A stretch of 61,559 bases of DNA. Origin: Lobulomyces angularis (Eukaryota; Chytridiomycota; Chytridiomycetes; Lobulomycetales; Lobulomycetaceae). The stretch lies in the NCBI GenBank assembly GCA_027604685.1, contig JADHYX010000096.1, positions 1-61,559 on the forward strand. The letters run 5' to 3'. Shown piece by piece: positions 34,614 to 49,639 of this stretch. The number at the start of each line of letters is the position of its first letter. Position 1 is the stretch's first letter. Made by a program: the position numbers and the translations under genes. Below the pieces are notes generated by a model. The model did not search any database. It saw only the letters and a list, made by a program, of their open reading frames with translations, and had not been told where the DNA came from.

Positions 34614-35799
34614 TTAAAGTTCTTTTTGAACACTACGAGCAAGAACCCATTCAATGTAGTTAGTAATTAGCTATTAAAAAAGAGGTAAACAAAGAAAAGT
34701 TAAAATTCGATTATATCTGAAAAAAAAAAAACCAACAATTGTACCTCTTTTTGAATAGAAGGTTCATTGTGCAGCTCATGACCTAATTTTTCATATTCTT
34801 TGTACTTTTTGTCAGTACTTCCACACGTTTCATAAAATTCTTTGGAACCTTCATAGTGAGTGAGGATGTCTGACTTGCTATGGACAAGAAAGATGGGATG
34901 TTTAAAGTTTGGAGAGAATTTTCTGAGTTTATCAGCAGTATCTGTCAAATCCTTTACCAACCTAAGAGAGATTTTTTCGTGTACTAAAGGATCATCCAGG
35001 TACTTTTGAATCTCTTCCTTGCTAGTGGAAACCCCATTAAGTTCTAATCTATTTCCATCTGTGTATCGTCCAAAAGCATTTACTATTGGGTAATATAATA
35101 AATTATTTGATAGGATTTCTTCTAATCACCAGTAGCCAATGATAGCGCAATTTTAACCCACATAGGAATAGGAGTATGGGATTTCAGTGCAGAAGCTTGC
35201 GATACAATTCCAGCAAAATTTTCAACTTTAGTAAATGTTTTACTGATTGAGAAACCTAATGCAATTAGGGCACCCTAAATTTATAAAAAACCTTTTTAAA
35301 TATTTTATTTCTGCAAGATTACTAGAGAATGTCCAAAGAGAAATGTTGGCAAATTTTTTTCGCTTTCATTTATTTCAACAGTATTCAAAATTACTAAATC
35401 TTCATAAATGTGTTCAAAACTATCATGAAAACCCTTTAAAGGTTTAAGTGCTTTATCCTTTTTGTGATTTTCATAGGTTTTGCCATGCCCTCTTTTAAAG
35501 TAAGTGTAAAAATAATTTGATGATTTTTTAAAAAAAAAATAAAATAAATTAGAATACCTCCAGTCCAAACCTCTTACAATAATTCCATTTTCAGCAAACT
35601 CACTGAATACGTGATCATATCGGGAAATATGATCACCTAAACCATGAACTATATGAAATTTTAACAAAGTGAGCAATAAAGAATTTGTACCTGCGACAAC
35701 ACGGGCAATAATTTGACCAGTAGGTTTCCATATTTTGTAGTATATTTGACAGTTCTGGTGGCCGTTGAAGAAACCTTCTTTTGTTTCGAATGAAGACAT
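34614..35799 (-). CDS. Monoacylglycerol lipase-like serine hydrolase
   Basis: Alpha/beta-hydrolase of the monoglyceride lipase family, about 300 residues. Visible: oxyanion-hole HGLGDHISRYDHV, WRGHGKT after the first intron, the nucleophile elbow GHSLGALIAL (Ser), the Asp in FLVHSKSDILTHYEGS, and the His in KLGHELHNEPS. The last exon (ITNYIEWVLARSVQKEL) is short. The N-terminus (MSSFETKEGFFNGHQNCQIY) is typical of cytosolic enzymes. It hydrolyses monoacylglycerol to glycerol and fatty acid. The exons at 34960-35230 are poorly resolved because of several possible splice sites. Confidence 0.88.
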
Positions 35800-36450
35800 A
35801 TATTAGTTTTGATATTAAAAGAATTATTTTTAAAAATTTTTTTTTCGAAACTAAAAAAAGCTTTAAATTTTGCAAAGCAAATCTAGATTCGATGGGGGGT
35901 TCAGTGGCGCAATGCTGTGATTGGTGGGACGAAGTAAGAAGAGATTTGGTATGAATTATCAATTTATCGCTAATGAATTTTCAAGTAAACTGTACTGGTT
36001 TTCATAAAGAATGAAATTATATTTTTTGGAACAGTTATATGATCATATACTTTAGTGGATGTAAATTTGTTTTGAGTAGAGCAAATGATTACAAACTGCA
36101 GATCATCTTTTTCATACAATTTCTCCGCTCTTTATTTTTCAAACTAAGAAACATAAAGGCAAATTGAACTTTTTGCTTATGAAAACTGCAATATATCGTA
36201 TAAAGTTAGTGTTTAATCCGTTTATCAATCCACCTTCCTAATATCCCTTTAATTGGATTGTATTGTATGAATTGCAACTGGCTTCTACATAATTTAGAAA
36301 TACAGTAGTTCCTTAAAATGTAATCAAAATATTAATAAATTAAAAGCAGCTATTTATGTGCAAATAATTATTAAATACAACACCCAAGTATTATTTATCT
36401 TTACACAATTTGAAACTTTTATTAAATCAACACCTCTAAAGAAATCAATT
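35800..36450. promoter_or_regulatory. Spacer between the lipase and ARP2 genes
   Basis: About 650 nt between the start of the lipase gene and the end of ARP2 (both minus strand). No coding frame is supported. The lipase promoter should be here. Confidence 0.4.
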
Positions 36451-37907
36451 TCAACGTGGTCCTAATTTATCTAAACTTTTAAGTCCTTGCTCCTCCCACT
36501 CCTGCTTGGAAATCCAAACACTTTCGTTATTTTTATAAAGCTTTCCAAAAACTGCTCCGCCAATAAACACCATATGTTTTCTTTTTGGAGGATCCTCAAC
36601 TCTAATTTTAAATTTCTACAGTATAATAGAAAAATTAAAAATTTAAAAAAAATTGGTAAACACCTTTAATCGGGAGACGTCATCTTTCAGCACTTTTGTC
36701 AAGTACAATTGCTTAAGTTCTTTTTCTAATCTTGATGGTAATCCAGGATACATAGAACTGCCTCCAGATAAAACAATAGTTTGAAACAATTCTGGGCGAA
36801 CATCCATGTCTGCAGATTGTATACAATTAAAAAGCAGCTCTGAACAAAAAAAATAAGTAAATACAATTTTATTTAACACTTCAAAAATATTACCAGCAAC
36901 ACCAGGTGATTCTACATCTACTAATTGAGGTTGGAATAAGGCTTCTGGGGCTTCATACCGTTCTGAACCAATTTTTATAACCTGTCCATCAGGCAACTAC
37001 AAATATCGGGGTTATCATTTACAAAAGTGATATTTTGTTTACCGTATAAGATTCCACTAATACTGTGGTTTCGGCTGATAATTTATTTTCTAATTCCAAA
37101 TCATAACTAAATTTTTCTTGAATAAGTATCAAGTTAAATTTTTTGCAATAAATTACCCTACGTAACAAACTTTCTCTTTTACTTGCTGAACAGTTTCAAA
37201 ATCTGAAGTTCGATTAAAATTATAACCTCGAAAGGTCAACAGCTTTATCAAGTACCTAGTGATATCTCTTCCTGCAACGTCCAACCGACGAGTGAGATGT
37301 GGCATAGAATAGCCTTGATAAACAGGTACTATATGAGTAACTCCGTCACCAGAATCAACTACAACTCCAGTTTGTAATCCTAGAGAAAAAATAAGCAATT
37401 TTAAAAATTAAAAATTAAAAAAACAGTTTCATATATCATTATAATAAAATGTAGATATATTACACTACCTTGAGCATACAAAGTTAAAACAGCTTGAACA
37501 CTAACATAAACCGCACTAAAACCGTACCTTTGAAACATAACTTCCACCATTTTTTCTCGATTTTTCTTTGGATTCATTGCTGCTTCACTTAAAATGATTT
37601 TATAATCAGAGCAATTTTTGATTTTTAACTTTTCGAAGAATGTATAATCCCAGAGTAAGCACATCTCCTCCCAATTTTTAATAACGCCATTTTCTACTGG
37701 GTAACTCATTTGAAGCTGGGATCGTAATTGAGACGCTTCATCACCAATAATTACTTCTCTCAATAAAGTATCACCAACTCTTTCCTCACTCCGTAAAATT
37801 GGTCGACCCACAACTGCAGGAAAAATGGATGTTGGAAAGTGGTCCCCTGCAAAACCACATTTTACAAAACCAGTACCATTATCGCATACAATAACGTTAG
37901 TGGTCAT
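36451..37907 (-). CDS. ARP2: Actin-related protein 2 (Arp2)
   Basis: Nucleotide-binding core subunit of the Arp2/3 complex, about 390 residues in eight or so exons. The N-terminus reads [20 protein letters not shown], then [11 protein letters not shown]. The phosphate-2 loop is [20 protein letters not shown]. The adenosine-proximal motif is [20 protein letters not shown], and the C-terminus [17 protein letters not shown] leads to SLDKLGPR. Actin's D-loop region is replaced by Arp2-specific sequence ([20 protein letters not shown]). ATG at 37905-37907, TGA at 36451-36453. Arp2/3 nucleates branched actin; CAP, encoded at 22.7 kb, acts in the same turnover system. Arp2 is present in many zoosporic fungi with amoeboid stages. 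Confidence 0.96.
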
Positions 37908-38139
37908 TGTAAGAGAAAACTATGTTTAATTCGAAATGTAAATAGAATATGAAACAAAAAATTTTTTGATCTAATTATGTAAAAAATTTTTCTGTCTGCT
38001 GTGTAACTATCGTTGCAGCAAAATACGAATGGCCATAGATACATAATTTAAAAGCAGTAGTATATTTCTTTAAAAGATTATTTTATTATTACAACTACAA
38101 CAATTTTAATTAATATAACTTCAAAGAATAGTTTCTAGC

Positions 38140-41320
<3,181 letters not shown>

Positions 41321-41552
41321 GTAAATTGGAAAATTGAACAAATAAAATTAAAAAAATTAAAAAAAATATTTGATGTCATTTAAATGAATTATTTCACTAA
41401 TTATAAACTAATATATCTTATAACATTAAAAATAAATCATGTCTACTATTATCATAACCAAAAATAAACTGTGATCAAAAAAAAATCTTCAATAAGTTAA
41501 TGATATTTCTCTTATCAAAAAAAAGAAACTAAATGCAATAAATTGAAAATCT

Positions 41553-43014
41553 TTATGTTTTAGAAACAGGAATGGATTTTTGAATTCTTTCATAAATAAA
41601 TTTAAAACCTTCGTCACTCAAAACTAATCCTTCATCACGTTCGCTGCAGACTTTGTCAAAATAACCCGGTGTTATAGGTAGTAAATGTTTGGAAGATTTT
41701 AAAAAATTTAGAGCTAAGAATTCGTAACAGCTCCTCAAAATTATTTTAAAGTTCACTTTGTCATTGTCTCCACCCATCACCAATTTTCCTGGAAAAAGAA
41801 GTGGGAAATCTACATATAAAAAACAATTATTCTAAGGCAAGAAACTAATGATATTTACCTGAAAAACTTTGATGTTGAATTCCCTTAATAACCGCAAAAA
41901 CGCAATTTTGATCATTCTTAAACTGCTTGTGCATTCTATTTATGTTAGTTTCCCAATGAAATGTTTCACTTTGGACAGAGTATACAGGGACTAAGAAGAA
42001 AATTAAAAGTTATCCACTTATCCGTTATTTGACCTACCATGTATTTTACCCTCCACAGTAGGGTACATCCATGGATCAAGTACAATTCCACATTTAAATG
42101 GATGATTTTCTTTTTGAAGGCAATCAATGGTAGTAGCACCACCAAAACTGTGACCAGCTATTGCAAACTCTTCTTCTAAATTAAGTTTTCCTTTCAGCAA
42201 ACTAAGACTAAATTCAGCATTATTAGTGGGAAAGTGATTTTCAAACGCATCTCCGTTGTTTATACTTTTCAACAACTCCACTGCAGCGAAGACTTCCTTA
42301 ACTCTGATTGCGATTTGTTCACGTCTAAATTCAAACACACCAGGAACAGATTCAAAGGTTGAAAATCTTTTAAAAGGCACAGGTTCTAAAGCAAAGTAAG
42401 TCAAATAATTTAAGAAAAAAATAGCAACCTTTATAAAAAAACCGTGCTGTTGCTGATGCAGAGCCATCACGGTGCTCTAAAGAAGCAACAACGAATCCAT
42501 GAGATGCTAAATTACCACAAAATGCTGAATATGTAGTTCTACAATATTTGTTAACAAAAATAGCATTATAGAAAAACCTGTTTCCTCCTAACCCATGAGA
42601 AAAAATGAGAGTTGGAAATTTTTCTACTGCCTGAGAAATGGGAAAATCGATGGCACAAGGCTTTCGAATTAGGTAAAATAATGGATAGAATAAAGGGGTT
42701 AGAAATCCTGAAAGTCAAGTTAGTAGGAGTAATGAAAATAGTGTTTACCTAGCTTCATGAATCCCAGATAACCAGAGGTATAAAACCACGCCTTATTGCT
42801 TAACCACGATGTATATTGAATTTTTTGGGAATCAGTAGGATAATACAGTCTTACTACAAGAAATTTTTTAAGAATGAAAATATTTAAAAGAATTCGAAAC
42901 CTAAAACCTAAATCAATGTTAGAGAAAATGAATAAAAAAATTCTTCCTCACATCGTTATTTTCAACGTCATGACAAGAGACTTGAAATTTCCCTTCAAAG
43001 CTGCCTAATTTCAT
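41553..43014 (-). CDS. Platelet-activating factor acetylhydrolase (PAF-AH II/VIIA family)
   Basis: About 390 residues in eight or so exons. The catalytic triad is visible: Ser in AIAGHSFGGATTIDCL, Asp in VLDPWMYP and His in GIQHQSFSDFP. Upstream blocks FPTLIFSHGLGGNR and GFVVASLEHRDGSASAT with 'FYK' are typical. The N-terminus MKLGSFEGKFQVSCHDVEN is followed by RLYYPTDS, as in 'VRLYYP' of the family. ATG at 43012-43014; the junction after the first exon is not resolved. The enzyme removes short or oxidised acyl chains from phospholipids. Confidence 0.9.
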
Positions 43015-43120
43015 GTTTATTTTTTGATTTGGAAAAAATACAGAAAAATTTTTTTTTAAGAGGCGGAGAAAAGTGAGGAGAATTTTTTTTTCCCAACAAA
43101 ATTTATTAGATTTTTTAAAT

Positions 43121-44185
43121 TTAACAATAATTGAAATGTAATGATGCAATTGTAACATGTAATGCACTTTCACTTATCCATTCGTAACAACCAGGAAGAA
43201 CTGTGTCAACTTCTCTTTTAAATTTCAAGATTGTCTCCTTCAAAACCAGTTCGTCAATAAAAGCAACTAAAGTGGTTTCAATATGACTAAAGTATTCAAT
43301 TTTAAATTAAAAATAGACGTTCATCTTAATTTTTACAGAGACCGATAGTGGCTAATTCTATTTCCAAATTTTTCAACCTCTTTGAGGTAAACTTTTTTAA
43401 GCATTAAAAATGCAAACGTTTAAAATAAATCATACTTTCCGAGTCTATTTAGTTAGCAAATTAATATCATTTAACATTAAAATTTTCAACCTTCCATTTC
43501 CGCTAAAATATTGTTCACAACTTGTGATTGCGATTCTGAGATTTCAACATCCTTAGTGGTAAAACTATGGTCTAAACTCATATCCACCTGAAAAATAATG
43601 TCTTCCAAAGATCTGTTTCTAAAAAACACATAACTTAACTTGACTACCTTAATTGATTGAATATTATAGACTAAAACAATAGTGAACTACTTTTTTGATA
43701 GATTCATTACGTATCAGTTGAAATTTCAAACATATTTCTTTCAATGTATTTAGTTCCTTTAAGCAGAGTGTCTTTTCGTCTTTAAGAGCCCCTAAGTGCA
43801 GATACGAATTTAGTAAAGAAAAATTTAACATTTGTGAACCTAAAGTTAACTTCGGCCAGCGAGAACCAAAATTTTCTTTTTCGGATACGATTAGAAAAAT
43901 TTATCAATTGAAAATTGTACCTGGTGTGGGAATAATTTTTGCTTTAGTTAATTTACTTTTTAAAGTTTCCACGGAATTTGGAAAACCTATTATGAAAAGT
44001 TAAACTATGCGTGAGCTGTGAGCTGGCTCATACCAGTAAATGCCAAAGTTAAGACTCCATGCTTTAGTAATAAAGTGATGTAGTGTAAGGAATAAGGATG
44101 TTGGAGAAATTACCCAAGCGATGAAAAAGTCTTTTGCTTTTAGAGAAAATTGTGAAGTTTCTTCTATTAAAGACTTCAATTCCAT
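43121..44185 (-). CDS. Hypothetical protein with a possible 2H-phosphoesterase-like motif
   Basis: About 250 residues in five or six exons, all minus strand. ATG at 44185 gives MELKSLIEETSQFSLKAKDF, then FFIAWVISPTSLFLTLHH. Further pieces are TGFPNSVETLKSKLTKAKII, ENFGSRWPKLTLGS, LKDEKTLCLKELNTLKEICL and, at the end, ESALHVTIASLHF before TAA at 43121-43123. The HVT triad near a hydrophobic strand recalls the H-x-T/S motif of 2H (LigT-like) phosphoesterases, but only one such motif is clear. The first half (Phe-Trp-rich hydrophobic strand, WPKLTLG) suggests a conserved family. Exon borders at 43290-43680 are uncertain. Confidence 0.45.
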
Positions 44186-44379
44186 AGTCGATTTTGTAAA
44201 TGGATTAAACTTCAAAATCCAAATTAGCTTTTGTGAAAATTTTGATGTTGAATTTTTTATTTTGAATTTTAGGTGAAGTCCAGCTCAAACCCAGCCACAA
44301 AGGAATTCTAACATAGTGCTTGCGCAATATCTAATTTTACTTTCAGCTAAAATAATTTTGATATAGTTGTGCTACCTAA

Positions 44380-45270
44380 ATGTCCAACTCTTTTTCTCAA
44401 GAATTTCATTTTCTAAGTAACAAAAAGCATCATTCAGAAGAATTCAAGCTGGGTGCTTTATATGCTTTTCGAAAAGGAGAATTAATCAAGTCTATATGCG
44501 TCAGAAACAAAATTCCTTGAGCTACTTTTTACAACTGGAGAAAACAATGGGGTTCGAAAAAAGGTTAAACCACTAAAGAAAACCGGTTGCACATTGATTC
44601 TTGAACAATATTCTAAACAAGAATTAATTGACTTTTCAACAATAACCCAGCAGCTACAAATAAAGATGCATCAACCCATTTGAACAACAAAATAAAACCA
44701 CGAACAGTTTCTGGTTATTTTTACGAGAAGACTTTACTCGTAAAAAAGTATCTGACGAACCAGAAAACTATTCAGATGAACTAAGGATTACCTCGAAGTG
44801 ATAAAAAGTATTCCGAAGGAAAAACGCGTTTGCATGGATGAAAGTTTTGTTTACGATAATGAACACCCACTTATGGAAGAAGAATTAGAGGACAACGAAT
44901 ATTAAGACCTAAAAAACGACATGGAAAAAAGATGGACCTTTTATCTTGCTATAAGATTAAATTGGTAGTTCATGATCCACTGATATCGACAGAAAACGCC
45001 AAAGATGAAAACTAAAATAGTGTCAAAAAAAGCAACCGTCGCAAGGAATATACTTTAACCCAATTGGACAATTGAACTTGTATTTGGAACACTAAAAACT
45101 AAAATTCGAAATTCATATGCATTATCAGATGCTGGTAAAGAAAAGCGGGCAAGAACTGAAGTGGAAGTACGATCAATTATAAAGGAGACATAAAATCACA
45201 AGTAATATGATTGAGGGGTACTTCAGAGATAACGTGGAGATGGAAGAGAAGTTAAAAGACTATATCTTGA
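44380..45270 (+). pseudogene. Decayed IS630/Tc1-mariner-like transposase
   Basis: The plus strand starts with ATG at 44380 (MSNSFSQEFHFLSNKKHHSE) and a helix-turn-helix (FKLGALYAFRKGELIKSICV, then RNKIP, an in-frame TGA, and ATFYNWRKQWGS). Other frames continue the protein: EVIKSIPKEKRVCMDESFVY supplies the first catalytic Asp, PTYGRRIRGQRIL and RPKKRHGKK follow, and NPIELVFGTLKTKIRN corresponds to the third acidic position region. At least four frame changes and stops exist, and the second Asp region seems deleted. The element is inactive. Terminal repeats were not identified. Confidence 0.65.
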
Positions 45271-45738
45271 TATGTTTGTAATTTTTAACTAAAAAAGTCC
45301 ACAATACAATTTGTAGAAAATTAAAAAAAAAACAAAGAGTTTAATCATAAATTCTTCTTATTTTTTAATAATATCCGTTTTTCATTTTATCCCATTCTCA
45401 CATAACAAATCTAGAACTGCTTTTCCGATTAAAAATTCATCGTTTTCTACCATTCAAGTTGTTTACTGCTCTGTATTCAAAATGCTGCAAATTCTACCAA
45501 AAATTTAATAAAAGGATGTTAAAAAGAAATGATTCAATTTTTATTGAAAAGTAATGTATTTAAACTTCATTTCGATAAATATTATAATGATTTAAGTGTA
45601 TATTTCTATGATTAAAATGATGTGTGTCTATAATTGCTGGTAATTTAAATGTAAAGAAAAGGAAATAAATGCCAAGTGTGGAATTTTTAAAAACTAAAAA
45701 TGATAAAATTTTCATAAATAAGATTTGTGAGTTCTCTT
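45271..45738. other. Spacer between the transposon relic and HSF B
   Basis: No gene is supported. A 60-codon minus frame (45560-45742) is low complexity. The likely 3' end of the HSF B transcript lies here. Confidence 0.35.
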
Positions 45739-47359
45739 TCAAAAAATAAAATCAAAATTATTCACTTGAGTTATTCCAGAATTTTCATCCCCTTCCGTAA
45801 TAACTAAAGTGTTGGAGAGGTTATTATTAAACTCAGTAATGGATGGATTCTCATGAAATGTAGTGAGGTCATTATTCAATGCTGTTGTGACCTGGTCTGT
45901 GGAATCCAAAAAATCTTCTAGATTCATTTCAAGTGGCACAACAGGGGAGGTAATTTCCTCGAAGTTTGAAACTGTTTCTTGATTATTACTTATGCCAGTA
46001 TTCAGACCGGAAAAATCCAGATCTACGCTAGATTCTGTTTCATTAATAATGTTAAATAAATCAGATTCCTCCGATGCAAATTCAAAGTCACCGCTGCTGG
46101 TTGCTTTATTAGTGCTGTTAAACATAGGTTTGTGAGAAAAGTTCGCATCAGCACTAGACTGTCTATTTCTGGTATAAAATGTTGAATACATTTGGGAATA
46201 ATCCATCCCATCACTGGATTGTCGATGATGTCGAATATATGCTGGTTTTGAATAAGAGAACGATGAGATGTCACTACTAGATTGTCTTTTGGTAGTAAAA
46301 CTTCGCAAATCATGAGATGATGGAGAATAAAATTGTCTTTGCTGAGTGATATTATTCAATGAAGTAAAAGATTGCTGATTCAAAAAATTGTTTGAAGTAT
46401 TGATTAGGGTATGTTCAGAAATGGTATCCGATAAAGAAGCTGACTCTGATGTGAACTTTGTAGGACTTAAAGTGGAGTTAAAGTTTGGTGACTGAGAGCG
46501 CAAATGTATATTACTCGTAGTTTGTAACTCAGTTATTAATAATGCTGTATTACTAGTGGAATTCGTAAAAGTTGATTCCGATGCAGTAGTACTACTGCTT
46601 CCAAACGGATAATAGAAAGTGCCCGGTAAGGTGGAAGCGGGTAACGGCTGAGAATGGAGAGTATTTTTTGTTTCATCAGATATCGAACTCAAGTGCGATA
46701 CAGAATACGAACCTGGTTTAGTGGTAGATATATTGGTATTATTTGATGATGTTAGAGAAGTTTCAGACATTAAAGCTAGAAAATATAAGATTTATCAAGT
46801 TAATATATACAAAAATTAAAATACTATAAACCTTTTTTTGGTTTATTGTATAAATTATTTGAACTATTAGAATTTTTTCTAACTATATTTTTCAAGAGTT
46901 CAGGTTTTCCTTTAATAAAATTAACATTAAAAAACTCTTTGGGTTTCAAAACTTCTTTTTCTTCCTTTGTTATATCCTCTTTAATTAAATTGTAATTACT
47001 TTTTGTTTTGCTTAATTTTTGGAAGCTGTGATAATTAATTTGACGATTAACTAAAAAAAAATTTAAAATTAAAAAAAAGAAAAGTAAGATTTTGCAGTTT
47101 CAGTTATTAGTTTATTTTTAGTTCTTACAGCTTTTTAAGTTCGCGTGAGAAAAATATAATGGTAAAACTTCATTTTGAAAAATTTCAGGATTAGTAATAA
47201 TAAAAGAATGACCAGTGTCAGACCACTTAATGCAGTTACAGTGTAAGTCGCTATCTAAAATTCTAGTTAAGTACAACACACATTAATAAAAAAGGAAATG
47301 ATAAATAAAAAAAAAGTTACTTACGAGTAAAGTTTCTCAATAAACTTAAGATTCTTCAT
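45739..47359 (-). CDS. Heat-shock-factor-type transcription factor (paralog B)
   Basis: Paralog of the gene at 27930-29547. The first exons join to MKNLKFIEKLYS, ILDSDLHCNCIKWSDTGHSF, IITNPEIFQNEVLPLYFSHA, and NLKSFNRQINYHSFQKL, then EFFNVNFIKGKPELLKNIV and RKNSNSS. This is a full HSF-type DNA-binding domain sharing intron positions and phases with paralog A. The last exon (45739-46770) is Ser/Thr/Asn-rich with repeated SSSD-like clusters, and holds PLEMNLEDFLDSTDQVTT, matching paralog A's tail motif (EMNLCEFLNS). No clear coiled-coil trimerisation region. ATG at 47357-47359; TGA at 45739-45741. The recognition helix differs at one position (SFNRQ versus SFVRQ), so site preference could differ. 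Confidence 0.85.
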
Positions 47360-47500
47360 GGTAAAAAATGTTGATTCACTGTTCAACAAATAGTTGAGTA
47401 ATGAAAAGAAATAAATAAAATAAATTTTTTTTATGAAAAAGATTGAAAAACAAAAAAGTTTTCTTAGTACCAAAAGTGGCGCAGCACGCCAAAAGTCATG

Positions 47501-47542
47501 TGTCACATCATCAATGTCACACCGCTAATGTCACAATGACAA
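47501..47542. repeat. Three tandem 14-bp units, TGTCAC-N6-AA
   Basis: TGTCAC recurs at 47501, 47515 and 47529, exactly 14 nt apart, each unit ending AA. The array lies about 140 nt upstream of HSF B, in a locally GC-richer patch (47460-47660). It could be a cluster of transcription-factor sites or a short minisatellite. Confidence 0.7.
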
Positions 47543-47559
47543 AACAGAAAATTCAAACA

Positions 47560-48383
47560 AAACACTAAAGCGCAGCGCACTAAAGCGAAGCAAAGGGCAA
47601 AGTAAGTGCTGGATTCTTCGAGTTGCAATTGCACCCTACGCTGGCATCAGAGTAGCTAAAAATAATACTGCACGCGTTCTTTCTATTTTTACTATTTTTC
47701 TTTTTCAGTTTCCGATATGATGAAGCACGGTGGTGTGACCGATTCCGAAAATTCAAATCAAAAACCGATCCAAAAAAGTGAAAACACCTAAATCTAATAA
47801 TAATTTTGCTACAATATGGTGTTGCTAACACCTGAACGATATTTACTAAGTACTATAAGGTGTTATTTAGTGCTAACAATAGGTGATTTAACAAGTGAAT
47901 ATTTACAAAAAGCTACTATGTGGTATTATCAAGAAATTTTTTTTACCATATTTAATTCAACAAGTGGTTCTCAATAAACCTGTTATAAACAATTTGAATA
48001 GTCTAAAGGTATAAGAATCTGTTAAGGACTGATAACATTTTTAAGTTTGGTTTCATCCAGATGTGTTTTAAGAAAATTCAAATAGCTGCCTTGCTACTAT
48101 ATTATTTTAACCTCTAAATTGTTATCATTAAATACTTTTCTCTTTTTGTTTTTGCAGAAATGGTTGTGCTGTCAACAGATTTTTCAAGATACTTGGCAAT
48201 AAATAAAAGAACTTCATCATTTATAGGCAACCGGAACTGCCTTTTCTCTTAAAATATCGCCTATATATAAATAACACCCTCCAATAAAAACCTTTATTTT
48301 TCATTTATTTTAATCTCCGCAGAGGAGTAGGGTTTTATCAAGTAAATTCTAATCTACTCGCATTATAGAGACTCAAAGTAAAA
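47560..48383. other. Divergent upstream region with degenerate AGGTGTT repeats
   Basis: Between HSF B (-) and the Cys-rich gene (+). About 47790-47940 contains several degenerate direct and inverted copies of a GGTGTT/AACACC motif with GCTAACA nearby, suggesting an old minisatellite or element end. A low-confidence minus frame at 47580-47831 (RFRCFHFFGSVFDL) is not accepted as a gene. 48100-48300 shows no pattern apart from modest complexity. Confidence 0.4.
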
Positions 48384-49204
48384 ATGACCACAATCAAGTT
48401 GAAATTGAGTTCAAACTTATCTTCTTCAAACAATCAAGCACAACAGAGTCTTGAAATATTCAATCAAAGTAGAAAAAAAGAAAAATCTGTTCAATTTCAT
48501 ACAAGCTTTCTGGATACCAAAAAAGCATACTTAAATAAATATCGACCCAATTGGTTAAAAGATACATTGCTGCATCATGGTTTTGATACAGAAAATGGTG
48601 AAAAAAGTCCTCATCCCTGTTTCGAATTATACCTCAAAAAAAATGTAATCTAAAATTCAAATTTTTTCATTACTTAATAATCGTATTTTATTTCTAATTT
48701 AAGAACCCCCCAAAGAACAGCATTGAAGAAGTAGCAAACAAGATTAGAAGTTCTCAAGAATATTTTTTTAATTTCTATGGTTTTGATCAACAACGAGATT
48801 TAGATTTGTTGAAAGAATTTAACAAAAACGATAAAAAAATTTTTACAGCTTATTGTTCAGAATATGGTTATAACGGATATTTTTGGTCGTTCTGCGCCGA
48901 AAGAATGGAAAATATCACAAATGTTTGGTAATAAGAAATTTATGCATTACTAAATTTTTGCTAAAAAATATGATATTTTCTTTTCTATAGGCACTGTCGA
49001 GAATGTGAATGCTGTTTCGATTGGAACTTTAAGCATTGTTTACAGTGTAATAAATGCTCAGAATTTAGTAAGGATTATTATAACGGTTTAAATTGCGACA
49101 GGTGTTTCAATCCTGGAAATTCTACCCCAATTAAAATTCATTCAAAAACCAGCACTAATGTTATTGCTGTTAGAAAAAAAAAAAAAAATAACCTTGTTTC
49201 TTAG
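48384..49204 (+). CDS. Cysteine-rich zinc-binding-like protein, unknown role
   Basis: About 230 residues in three exons. The N-terminal part is hydrophilic (KYRPNWLKDTLLHHGFDTEN) and the second exon reads NFYGFDQQRDLDLLKEF with FWSFCAERMENITNVW. The third exon has a dense Cys cluster, HCRECECCFDWNFKHCLQCN then KCSEFSKDYYNG and LNCDRCFNPG, arranged as pairs of CxxC knuckles like a zinc ribbon or treble clef. The tail is basic (RKKKKNN). No known domain could be assigned. Start ATG at 48384, TAG at 49202-49204; introns are 45-60 nt. The Cys layout is regular enough to be a real metal-binding module. Confidence 0.7.
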
Positions 49205-49639
49205 TGATCATTAAAATCTTCTTTTTTATTACTCCTAAAGAAGTGCAAAAAAAAATAAATTCATTTTACCAAATCGCTGAATCCATACATATCTTCCAAA
49301 ATTGAATGCTAGGAGTACTTCTTAATCCAAAATTGTATAAGTTTTTTCATTGTTACAACTTTGTGTTGCTACAGCTTCATAACTTAACGAATTAGAGTTA
49401 TTTAATATCAAATAATCCAAAATGTTTTTAAAATCAAGTACATATCTCAAAAATTAAGAATATTGATAGGGCTTGGAGATTATTTTTCTGAACATCAATT
49501 CTTAAAATCAATATTCAAAAAAATAATACAACAAACACCAATTTATATATTTAAATAGTAACATAGTGAAAACTATATTGGAAAAAATTCTACATTACTT
49601 ACATAGATGTTTTGGTCTAAAACCATCATCCACATAACC
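49205..49639. other. Spacer downstream of the Cys-rich gene
   Basis: AT-rich, no coding signal. It separates the 3' end of the Cys-rich gene from the decayed Fanzor-like gene. Confidence 0.35.

Noticed and set aside
41321..41341. N-terminal extension of LeuRS from a TTG codon
   Set aside because: TTG is not an expected start here; ATG at 41318-41320 gives a plausible presequence.
44186..44215. Upstream extension of the 2H-like gene from TTG
   Set aside because: First in-frame ATG at 44185 is a better start; upstream codons could be an exon edge.
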